From positions 1 to 6,148 of the forward strand of contig CALMYW010000366.1 of the NCBI GenBank assembly GCA_937873665.1: a stretch of 6,148 nucleotides of DNA, read 5' to 3'. Shown here in pieces: positions 1-4,648 of this stretch (position 1 is its first letter; the number at the start of each line of letters is the position of its first letter). The stretch comes from an uncultured Sphingorhabdus sp. (GTDB taxonomy: Bacteria; Pseudomonadota; Alphaproteobacteria; Sphingomonadales; Sphingomonadaceae). A model generated the notes under the pieces. That model was not told the origin of the DNA. It did not search any database and saw only the letters and a program-made list of their open reading frames with translations. The translations under genes were made by a program, and so were the position numbers.

Positions 1-548
1 CCCTTCCCGACATCATCCGGATTGCCAAGGCGAATGGCTGGACGTCGATCAAGGTGGGCGGCGGTGACAGGTTCAAGAAGGCGGCCTATCTCGCCGCCGC
101 CGCGCAAGGGCTGGCGGTCGAGAATTACAGCCCAACCAAGGTTGTCCAGGCCGAAGCCGACCGTCTTCGGACAAGGCTAACCGAACGGGAAAAACGCCGC
201 GAGGGCAAGAAGGCTGGCACAAAGTCGCTGCCGTCCGAAAACGAGCTGAGCAATCTCAAAGCCCTGTCGGATCGGTTCCTGCGCCAGTCCCACGCCGAGA
301 ATGCCCGTGACCCGGACCTGCGCCGCGCACAAAGTCTGGTTGCCCAGACCATTTCGATTGCCCGCGCGAAATACCCGGACGATCAGGCCAAGGCGTCAAA
401 GGAGGTCGAAGCCAGACGTCAGGAGGTTGCGATCCGCATCGCCAAGGGTGACAGGATCGCCGTCATTCAGGTTCGGAACAGCCAAGCCCAGCGGGTGCGC
501 GAGATCACGCAGGAGCAAGTGTTGCAACGTGACGGGCGGTCCAGATAG
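1..548 (+). CDS. LPD7-domain protein, C-terminal part (5' end outside window)
   Basis: The frame is open from the left edge (first whole codon at base 3) and ends with TAG at 546-548, giving 181 visible residues. The GTG at 54 is not a credible start, because the LPD7 domain already begins before it. The visible N-terminal part has the signature of LPD7, a domain in very large mobile-element proteins: IAKANGWTSIKV, then FKKAAYLAAAAQGL and NYSPT. About 130 charged, helix-prone residues follow, rich in Arg, Glu, Lys and Gln and probably partly coiled coil (ERE..RREGKK, then EVEARRQEVAIRIAKGD). In known proteins LPD7 accompanies relaxase, primase or toxin domains, which would lie outside the window, so the function stays open. 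It converges on the relaxase gene, with an 85-base gap. The domain call is fairly sure; the role of the whole protein is unknown. Confidence 0.85.
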   Translation, partial: LPDIIRIAKANGWTSIKVGGGDRFKKAAYLAAAAQGLAVENYSPTKVVQAEADRLRTRLTEREKRREGKKAGTKSLPSENELSNLKALSDRFLRQSHAENARDPDLRRAQSLVAQTISIARAKYPDDQAKASKEVEARRQEVAIRIAKGDRIAVIQVRNSQAQRVREITQEQVLQRDGRSR

Positions 549-579
549 ACCGCGAATTGATCGCCGGGCGCGGCTAAGC

Positions 580-620
580 ATCCTTGCAAATCAAAACCAT
601 TGCTTTCGATTTGCAAGGAT
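580..620. repeat. Perfect 13-bp inverted repeat between convergent genes
   Basis: ATCCTTGCAAATC (580-592) is exactly inverted as GATTTGCAAGGAT (608-620), with a 15-base spacer. The stem can be extended by three A-T pairs across a one-base bulge (593-595 with 604-606). It lies between the ends of the LPD7 gene and the relaxase gene, so a bidirectional terminator is the simplest reading. However, the stem is AT-rich and no T-run follows on either strand, which is atypical. A protein-binding or recombination site is an alternative. Confidence 0.6.
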
Positions 621-633
621 ATACCGACACGGA

Positions 634-1686
634 CTACCGGCCTCTTCCTTTATCCGGCAGCATGTGGTCGGGCGGTTTGGCGTCCATTGGCGACACTGAG
701 CGATCCAGACGCTTTGCATGATGCGCGGCGAACACCTCGGGCGTGGCATTCATACCCTGATGCTTGTCGAGGAACGTCCGAACATCCTTGGCAAGCTCAC
801 GGTCGTCCGTTTGCCCGGTGGCGTCCAGCGAATCGGCGGTCTGCTGATAAGCACGGCGTATCTCCTGCCAGCGCACTGTGCCGGCAGCGATGAACGGTGG
901 TAATTGATCCTGCCCCTGCGCGACGGCGATGGCCTGCTCGTTGGTGCGGCGGTCGGATTGGGTGATCTGGCGGCTCCCTTCGGTTCGCAGCCGCCCACGC
1001 AATTTGACTAGCGCCATGCTCGATCCGGCAATCCCCTGACCGCGCGCCCGTCTTGGCGTTGCTTCGGCGGCAACGCCCCGCGCACGCAGTTCACGGGCAA
1101 AGCGTTCCCGGAAACGATTGAGCTGAACCGGTCGGGGATTGAACCTTTTGCGATCCAGCCCCTCGGCCTGCACCGTCAGATGCACATGCGGGCGCGGCGT
1201 GTCAGTGTGGAGCGCCAGGACATAATCATGATTGTCGCTCAGCTCGGCATGGGCCAGCGCGCGGACGGCTCCCAGAACTTTATCGGGGTCGGTGCCTTCG
1301 GGCATCGAGAAGATCAGCGACACCGACGACACCGTAGGCCGCGACCGCCATTGGAGGGTGTCGCTCCACTCCGCCGCGCGCTCGGCAACGTCTTCCTTGG
1401 TTGTCAGGATTTCGCCGTCGCGGGTTTCGATGTCCACTTCGCCCTTGCGCCCGATATAGTCGAGATGGGCTTTGACGTGGCCGCCGCCGCGCTGGCGACC
1501 TGTGACCTTGACTACCACCTCGGGTGCCTTGCGAACGATCCGCGACAGCTTGGCCCGCGCCGTCGGGCCGGTGGCAAAGCCGTAACTGGCATAGAGCGGA
1601 ACGCGCGGCGTGCTGGTGGGGTCATGGATATAGCGCACCCGAAACGCCGGACGGGTTGCTTCCCACAAGGCGGATTCTAGGCCCAT
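634..1686 (-). CDS. Relaxase / mobilization nuclease, VirD2-like (MOBP type)
   Basis: This is a DNA strand transferase predicted to nick one strand at oriT, bind its 5' end through a tyrosine and pilot it into the recipient. I chose the ATG at 1686 (350 aa); a TTG lies just before it, but the ATG forms a TGATG overlap with the mobC stop, implying translational coupling. Numbered from that ATG, HLDYIGRKG places the likely catalytic tyrosine at about residue 77, like VirD2 QLEYLSRKG. The metal-binding histidines are in HTDTPRPHVH (H160, H167, H169). FSMPEGTD and the stretch RERFARELRARGV..EATPRRARG also track VirD2. About 55 residues precede the domain, and roughly 130 polar residues follow as a tail with no recognised domain. 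No coupling protein or secretion genes are visible. Family assignment is confident; the MOBP rather than MOBQ call is less so. Confidence 0.93.
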   Translation of the reverse strand: MGLESALWEATRPAFRVRYIHDPTSTPRVPLYASYGFATGPTARAKLSRIVRKAPEVVVKVTGRQRGGGHVKAHLDYIGRKGEVDIETRDGEILTTKEDVAERAAEWSDTLQWRSRPTVSSVSLIFSMPEGTDPDKVLGAVRALAHAELSDNHDYVLALHTDTPRPHVHLTVQAEGLDRKRFNPRPVQLNRFRERFARELRARGVAAEATPRRARGQGIAGSSMALVKLRGRLRTEGSRQITQSDRRTNEQAIAVAQGQDQLPPFIAAGTVRWQEIRRAYQQTADSLDATGQTDDRELAKDVRTFLDKHQGMNATPEVFAAHHAKRLDRSVSPMDAKPPDHMLPDKGRGR

Positions 1687-2240
1687 CAATCCGCAACTGT
1701 CCAGTAGCTCGCATCGCCGCGCATGGCCTCGCCAACCGCTGTCACCTGCTCGGAGATTTCCATCCGCATGTCGGCGATCCGTTGCAGCTCGGGTTCGATC
1801 TGTTTGTCGCCGGTTTCGAGCATCGACGCATTGGCGGCTTTCATAGCCTGATTGAGATTGCGGCCGATACGCAGCAACTGCATTCTGATCGGTGCAAGTT
1901 CGGCCAGCAGCCCGTCATCGACCCGCGATTTCAACGCGAGGTGGCGACGCACCAAGGCCTTTATCCAACCGGCGCGATCGGTCGAACGCTGCGCCGCCCG
2001 AACCTCGATCACGGCGATCTCGACATCGGTAAATCGCAGCGAAATACGATTGCGCGCCGCGCCTTCGGGACGGTCAATGAAAGGGCGATCTGCGATTTCC
2101 CGAACCGTCTGTTCGATCATCTGCCGCAACACTGCGCTTCGTCCGCCACGACCGACCGCGAAGATGTCGAACGCCGCGAGCGCATCGGCGTCAAGCCGAA
2201 TGGTGAGCGTCGCGCTGTTCGCTGAGAGATTTGTCGCCAT
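1686..2240 (-). CDS. mobC: MobC-like relaxosome accessory protein
   Basis: This is a DNA-binding accessory protein expected to sit at oriT, help melt it and direct the relaxase. I chose the ATG at 2240 (184 aa), with a weak CAGG eight bases upstream; an in-frame GTG at 2291 would add 17 residues through the putative regulatory repeats and seems less likely. Near the N-terminus, SATLTIRLDADALAAFD and GRGGRSAVLRQMIEQ look like a ribbon-helix-helix DNA-binding fold. The middle ISLRFTDVEIAVIEVRAAQR is MobC-like. The helix LLRIGRNLNQAMKAAN carries the MobC hallmark IGxNLNQ. The end (QIEPELQRIADMRMEISEQV) is probably helical. The gene is first in the mob operon and its stop overlaps the relaxase start by one base. 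Autoregulation through repeats just upstream is plausible but not shown. Confidence 0.88.
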   Translation of the reverse strand: MATNLSANSATLTIRLDADALAAFDIFAVGRGGRSAVLRQMIEQTVREIADRPFIDRPEGAARNRISLRFTDVEIAVIEVRAAQRSTDRAGWIKALVRRHLALKSRVDDGLLAELAPIRMQLLRIGRNLNQAMKAANASMLETGDKQIEPELQRIADMRMEISEQVTAVGEAMRGDASYWTVAD

Positions 2241-2253
2241 CCAACATGCCTGT

Positions 2254-2270
2254 GTGAAACGTAGTGAAAC
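2254..2270. promoter_or_regulatory. Tandem GTGAAAC repeats upstream of mobC (possible operator)
   Basis: GTGAAAC occurs at 2254-2260 and again at 2264-2270, exactly 10 bases apart, about one helical turn. They lie 14-30 bases upstream of the mobC ATG. Ribbon-helix-helix proteins often bind such one-turn direct repeats, so this could be where MobC represses its own operon or a relaxosome contact. I found no clear -10/-35 pair for the mob operon. Function is inferred from position only. Confidence 0.35.
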
Positions 2271-2280
2271 ACCGGCAATG

Positions 2281-2413
2281 TAAGACAACACGCGCCGCTA
2301 GGCATATCCTGCATTCAAGACAAATCAGACAAACCCCCTAAGACAAGCGCACCCAAAGCGGCTTTCTACTTCTGACAATAAGGAGCTTTGGGTGCGCTTG
2401 GGGGTTTGAGGTT
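2281..2413. other. Probable origin of transfer (oriT)
   Basis: This non-coding stretch between mobC and the toxin-antitoxin operon has the parts expected of an oriT. CATATCCTGC (2303-2312) matches the nick-region core of IncP plasmids and Ti T-DNA borders (YATCCTG, cut after G), the type expected for a VirD2-like relaxase. The cut would fall between 2311 and 2312 on the plus strand. AGACAA recurs at 2283, 2318, 2327 and 2341. A large interrupted inverted repeat follows at 2330-2408. An alternative nick core is AAGCGCACCC (2345-2354), which matches the IncQ-type AAGTGCGCCC at 8 of 10 bases. Placement beside mobC supports oriT; the exact nick is a prediction. Confidence 0.6.
2330..2408. repeat. 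Long interrupted inverted repeat (oriT hairpin or operon terminator)
   Basis: The inner arms are AAGCGCACCCAAAGC (2345-2359) and its exact inverse at 2385-2399. The outer arms are CAAACCCCC (2330-2338) and its exact inverse at 2400-2408. The only interruption is a six-base bulge, TAAGAC (2339-2344), on one side. That makes 24 paired bases around a 25-base loop. It starts six bases after the DUF1289 stop. On the minus strand the stem is followed by moderately T-rich sequence (TCTGATTTGTCTT), so it could terminate the toxin-antitoxin operon, act as the oriT hairpin, or do both. Confidence 0.7.
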
Positions 2414-2602
2414 TCAGTCGGGATGTGAAGCGCTGCTTCCCATGCGGGCCGAAGATCGCCGGATGATTTCATGCTGACGGCTGGCGGTCGCGCTCCCCCA
2501 TTCGGCGATCTCGCCAAGTGTGCGACCGCAGCCGGTGCAGACGCTGGAGTTGGCGTCCAGCGCGCAAATCTGTTTGCAAGGTGATGGCGGGCGAGACATC
2601 AT
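2414..2602 (-). CDS. DUF1289 small four-cysteine protein
   Basis: This is a 62-residue protein matching DUF1289, a widespread proteobacterial family without an agreed function. The core SPCKQICALD, then VCTGCGRTLGEIAEW, holds cysteines 9, 13, 22 and 25 in a C-x3-C-x8-C-x2-C pattern that could bind zinc or an iron-sulfur cluster; the metal is inferred. The second half is helical and basic (SRQHEIIRRSSARM). Two ATG codons are adjacent (2602 and 2599); I use the first, with only a weak GAG upstream. It begins six bases after the RES stop on the same strand, so it is very likely co-transcribed and perhaps translationally coupled. Its link to the toxin-antitoxin pair may be functional or just passenger. 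Length fits the family. Confidence 0.85.
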   Translation of the reverse strand: MMSRPPSPCKQICALDANSSVCTGCGRTLGEIAEWGSATASRQHEIIRRSSARMGSSASHPD

Positions 2603-2608
2603 CCGCGC

Positions 2609-3100
2609 TCAGGAATAGAGCCGCTCATCCCACCAGACCGGCGCGGGCAGTTCATGGGTGATGGCCGCAGCATCCGGGTGCGCGGGGTTGATCAGGATGT
2701 TGCGATCCAGCCGCGCCGGGATCGACGGCACGATCAGTATTGCTGAACGGGCTTCGTTGACCCAGGCCAGACCGAAGCGCTTGCAGATGGTCTCGCGCTT
2801 GCCGTCCCATCCCGGATGGCTGGCCGTGTCGAAGATCTCGTAGCTGGTGCCGTTCGGAATAGTGATGCGAATGTAGTGCTGATTGGGAGGCAGCACAGAG
2901 CTGGCATGAACCAGCTTTTCGAGCATGGCGGTCGAATAATATTCGGACGTGTAGATGATCGGACTGGCGGGCGTGTTCCACCGCCCCGGATAGAGCCGCG
3001 CGCCCTGACTGTCGTAGATCGGGTGTGCGCCCTTGGGATCACCAATCCGGAAACAGGTCAGGACACGGTCGGTCTTTTGGGCAGTCTTCTGCGCGCTCAC
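2609..3100 (-). CDS. RES-domain toxin (NAD+-depleting type)
   Basis: This 163-residue protein consists almost entirely of a RES domain. Characterised RES toxins of Xre-RES/MbcTA systems stop growth by degrading cellular NAD+ through hydrolysis or phosphorolysis. Visible signatures are FRIGDPKG, LYPGRWNTP, IIYTSEYYSTAMLEKLVH, ILIVPS and NILINPAHPD. R40 (in GRWN), E61 and S126 (in VPS) are the likely conserved Arg-Glu-Ser set behind the family name, with R18 as an alternative arginine. Nothing appears truncated, so an active toxin is expected. It starts with GTG at 3100 inside a GTGA overlap with the antitoxin stop; there is no other methionine start before residue 59. Coupling to the antitoxin would keep toxin output dependent on antitoxin translation. 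DUF1289 follows after six bases. Confidence 0.93.
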   Translation of the reverse strand: MSAQKTAQKTDRVLTCFRIGDPKGAHPIYDSQGARLYPGRWNTPASPIIYTSEYYSTAMLEKLVHASSVLPPNQHYIRITIPNGTSYEIFDTASHPGWDGKRETICKRFGLAWVNEARSAILIVPSIPARLDRNILINPAHPDAAAITHELPAPVWWDERLYS

Positions 3101-3534
3101 ACCCCACCGCTGTAGGCCGCGCGCCCAAGCAGGTTGATGACCGCATCGGCACCGGGACCGGTCGCCAGCGCCACATCAAGCGGCGGCTTGCCATCAAGCA
3201 TGGCGTGGGGCCGGTTGAGAAACTCGCGCACCTTGTCACCGTCGTGATAGATGTCGAGCGCGAAGACATAGACCTTTGCCAGCCGCGCCAGCCGGTCGCC
3301 TTCCTCGCTGGTCAAATGCCGCGTCGCCGACTTCTTGCGGCGTTCGAGCGTAGCCTTGGGAATCAGCCGGAACTTGAACCGGGCATCGTCGGGTGCAACC
3401 GCGCCCGCGAGCCGGTCGAGCGCGCTCACCGGCAATCCGTTCTCGACCGCATTGGAAAGACCAAGGCGCGTATTGCCCGCACTGGCATTGACGCCCAGCA
3501 GGGCTTCGACGGTTGCGGCAGCCTGGCTGGCCAT
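3097..3534 (-). CDS. Xre/MbcA/ParS-type antitoxin (DUF2384)
   Basis: This 145-residue antitoxin is cognate to the RES toxin. Residues about 8-70 form the Xre-like helix-turn-helix region (TVEALLGV, then NTRLGLSNAVENGLPVSALDRL and IPKATLERRKK). Residues about 75-145 form the MbcA/ParS toxin-binding domain (LTSEEGDRLARLAKVY, REFLNRPHAMLDGKPPLDVA, TGPGADAVINLLGR). In this family the C-terminal end plugs the toxin's NAD+ pocket, and the toxin-antitoxin complex represses the operon. The ATG at 3534 has a good AGGAG six bases upstream, and a strong promoter lies just beyond. The stop overlaps the toxin start by four bases. Domain order and length are typical, and no defect is seen. Confidence 0.93.
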   Translation of the reverse strand: MASQAAATVEALLGVNASAGNTRLGLSNAVENGLPVSALDRLAGAVAPDDARFKFRLIPKATLERRKKSATRHLTSEEGDRLARLAKVYVFALDIYHDGDKVREFLNRPHAMLDGKPPLDVALATGPGADAVINLLGRAAYSGGV

Positions 3535-3589
3535 ATTTTACTCCTGTATCAAGTGAGGCTGATATAGGTTTCATATGAGGCTCTGTCAA
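3535..3589 (-). promoter_or_regulatory. Promoter and probable operator of the toxin-antitoxin operon
   Basis: On the minus strand a perfect -35 TTGACA (complement of 3584-3589) is 17 bases from a -10-like TATATC (complement of 3561-3566), followed by the antitoxin ribosome-binding site AGGAG (complement of 3541-3545). TGAGGCT occurs twice (3554-3560 and 3576-3582), 22 bases apart, once in the spacer next to the -35 and once just downstream of the -10. The palindrome TCATATGA (3571-3578) is also in the spacer. Repeats bracketing the -10 suit repression by the antitoxin complex; the binding is inferred. Confidence 0.72.
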
Positions 3590-3602
3590 GATTTGCACGA
3601 CA

Positions 3603-3633
3603 AAGCCCCGCCCGGCAGCGCCGGGCGGGGCTT
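3603..3633 (-). terminator. Hairpin terminator after DUF736
   Basis: A perfect 14-bp stem (3603-3616 with 3620-3633) encloses a three-base loop. It is almost all G-C apart from the terminal A-T pairs. It lies 11 bases after the DUF736 stop, and on the minus strand the stem runs into only a short T-run (CTTTG). It also insulates the toxin-antitoxin promoter immediately beyond it. A near copy is found at 4563-4591. Confidence 0.8.
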
Positions 3634-3644
3634 GGGTGCAACGG

Positions 3645-3971
3645 TCAGTGGCCGTTCGAGGTGCGGGCGCGTGACCAGATCAGGTTGAAGGTCTTGCCAT
3701 CTTCGTCGGCGAACAGGCTGGCGAAGATCGGGGCGGTGAAGCTGGGATCGTCGAGCTTGATCGAGAGATAGTCGCGGCCTTCCTTGGAGGTCTTCCGCCA
3801 GCAGGCACCGATTTCGGCCTTGGCCACGAACACCCGGTGCGACGGGGCGTTTTCATTCTCGCTCGCTTCCTCGGCGACGATGGTGACGTTCTTCTTCTGC
3901 AAGCTCATCGTGACGATCTCGCCGGTGTAGTTGGTGTCGCCGGACTTCTTGAAGGTGCCGATATTTGCCAT
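3645..3971 (-). CDS. DUF736 family protein
   Basis: This 108-residue protein is a full-length DUF736 member. The family is common on alphaproteobacterial plasmids and integrative elements and has no established biochemical role. Hallmarks are the N-terminal MANIGTFKKSG, the central HRVFVAKAEIGACWRKTSKEGRDYLSIKLDDPSF in several blocks, and the closing FNLIWSR. It lacks a signal peptide or membrane segment, is predicted mostly beta-stranded, and should be cytoplasmic. The ATG at 3971 has a strong AAGGAG seven bases upstream. A hairpin terminator follows at once, so it is probably a single-gene unit. The 590 or so bases upstream carry no convincing gene and would contain its promoter and perhaps a long leader. 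DUF736 next to parB is a familiar pairing in such elements. Confidence 0.95.
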   Translation of the reverse strand: MANIGTFKKSGDTNYTGEIVTMSLQKKNVTIVAEEASENENAPSHRVFVAKAEIGACWRKTSKEGRDYLSIKLDDPSFTAPIFASLFADEDGKTFNLIWSRARTSNGH

Positions 3972-4562
3972 GATACTTCTCCTTGCGTTGGTCGAACCCC
4001 GCGCTCATTCGCGGCCTCGATGGCTGGTTTGAGGCAGGGGCTTGCACCGCTGCACCCGCAGGGCCGCAACGCAGTGGAGGACGGGGCAGACCGGGGTTTC
4101 TTGTCCCGCGAGGAATGGGCGCAGCCCAAGGGAAGAAAGTTCGGGCTGCACCGTTGCAGCAAGGGGCGAGAGGCGCAGCCGACCCCTGCCAACCAAAGCC
4201 ATTGACGAGGCCGTGGGTGAGCGCGGTACTGGCCGTCGCGCGCAAGGAGATTTGGCAAGGATCGGTTGGCGCGTTCAATGTCCGGCTGATGCACCCTGCC
4301 CAGCGAAACTGATCTTGTGGGCTTGCTGACCAAGACGCGGCATTCTGCCGATAGTGCCGTGAATGAAAGCGCGCCGTCGCGCCGGATTTCTGTGGCTGCC
4401 GGTGACAGGGCTGCTGGCACAAACCGCAGGAAGGCGGGGCAGGCTCCGTCAGGTCTGCATCCCGCCCCGCCCCGATCCGCCCGCCTGTTCACGGGCGGAG
4501 ACTGGTATCGACATCCTCCGGTCAGGTTCGTGCCCATCCACAACCCAAATGACCCGGCACTC
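3972..4562. other. Long non-coding, hairpin-rich region between DUF736 and parB
   Basis: No convincing gene lies here. The open frames on both strands encode Arg/Pro/Ser/Cys-rich sequence of no family I recognise, typical of GC-rich non-coding DNA, and one of them runs 67 bases into DUF736. Hairpins visible by eye are: TGGGC/GCCCA (4116-4128), GCTGCA/TGCAGC (4145-4160), CGGCA/TGCCG (4338-4350), GCGCG/CGCGC (4369-4382), GGCGGGGC/GCCCCGCC (4433-4440 with 4464-4471) and TCCGCCCG/CGGGCGGA (4476-4499). TGCACCG(C/T)TGCA occurs at 4043-4054 and 4147-4158. It could hold the DUF736 promoter with a long leader, a structured RNA, or a single-strand promoter/priming site. No sharp sigma70 promoter was found. 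Confidence 0.45.
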
Positions 4563-4591
4563 AAGCCCCGTCCGGCTCTGTCGGGCGGGGC
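4563..4591. terminator. Hairpin terminator downstream of parB
   Basis: AAGCCCCGTCCGG pairs with TCGGGCGGGGCTT around the loop CTC, with two G-T pairs in the stem. It lies 57 bases beyond the parB stop in the direction of transcription. The short T-run (CTTTG) is on the plus-strand side, so it may work in both directions. The sequence is strikingly like the DUF736 terminator at 3603-3633. Confidence 0.6.
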
Positions 4592-4618
4592 TTTGTGGCG
4601 CTTATGGTGCTGACAAGG

Positions 4619-4641
4619 GCGGGCGGCGGCAAGCCGCCCGC
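4619..4641 (-). terminator. Hairpin directly after the parB stop
   Basis: GCGGGCGGC (4619-4627) pairs perfectly with GCCGCCCGC (4633-4641) around a five-base loop, starting seven bases after the parB TGA. On the minus strand it is followed by CCCTTGTC rather than a T-run, so it may be a weak terminator or an mRNA 3' end protector acting with the hairpin at 4563-4591. Another 7-bp stem (4643-4649 with 4655-4661) overlaps the last codons of parB. Confidence 0.5.
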
Positions 4642-4648
4642 TCCTTGC

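Noticed and set aside
54..548. GTG at 54 as start of a 164-residue gene
   Set aside because: The frame is open to the left edge, and the LPD7 signature begins before this codon, so the gene starts outside the window.
1524..2225. 233-residue plus-strand open frame opposite mobC and relaxase
   Set aside because: It is antisense to two well-supported genes and lacks any recognisable domain.
2392..2409. Possible tiny leader peptide (GTG after AAGGAG, five codons) on the plus strand
   Set aside because: It lies in the arm of the long inverted repeat, the spacing to AAGGAG is not ideal, and no plus-strand gene follows for it to regulate.
3025..3567. 180-residue plus-strand open frame opposite the antitoxin
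   Set aside because: It is antisense to a clear Xre/MbcA gene and extends across that gene's promoter. No family features.
4338..4382. Individual 5-bp hairpins as separate functional elements
   Set aside because: Stems this short are expected by chance in GC-rich DNA. They are listed only as part of the description of the non-coding gap.
4534..4542. DnaA-box-like CCATCCACA
   Set aside because: Only 7 of 9 positions match the box, it is single, and there is no AT-rich unwinding region or iteron set nearby, so a replication origin is not supported.
3905..4564. 219-residue minus-strand open frame upstream of and into DUF736
   Set aside because: The product is rich in Arg, Pro, Ser and Cys without a family signature, overlaps the DUF736 start by 67 bases in another frame, and has no good ribosome-binding site. 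Treated as non-coding.
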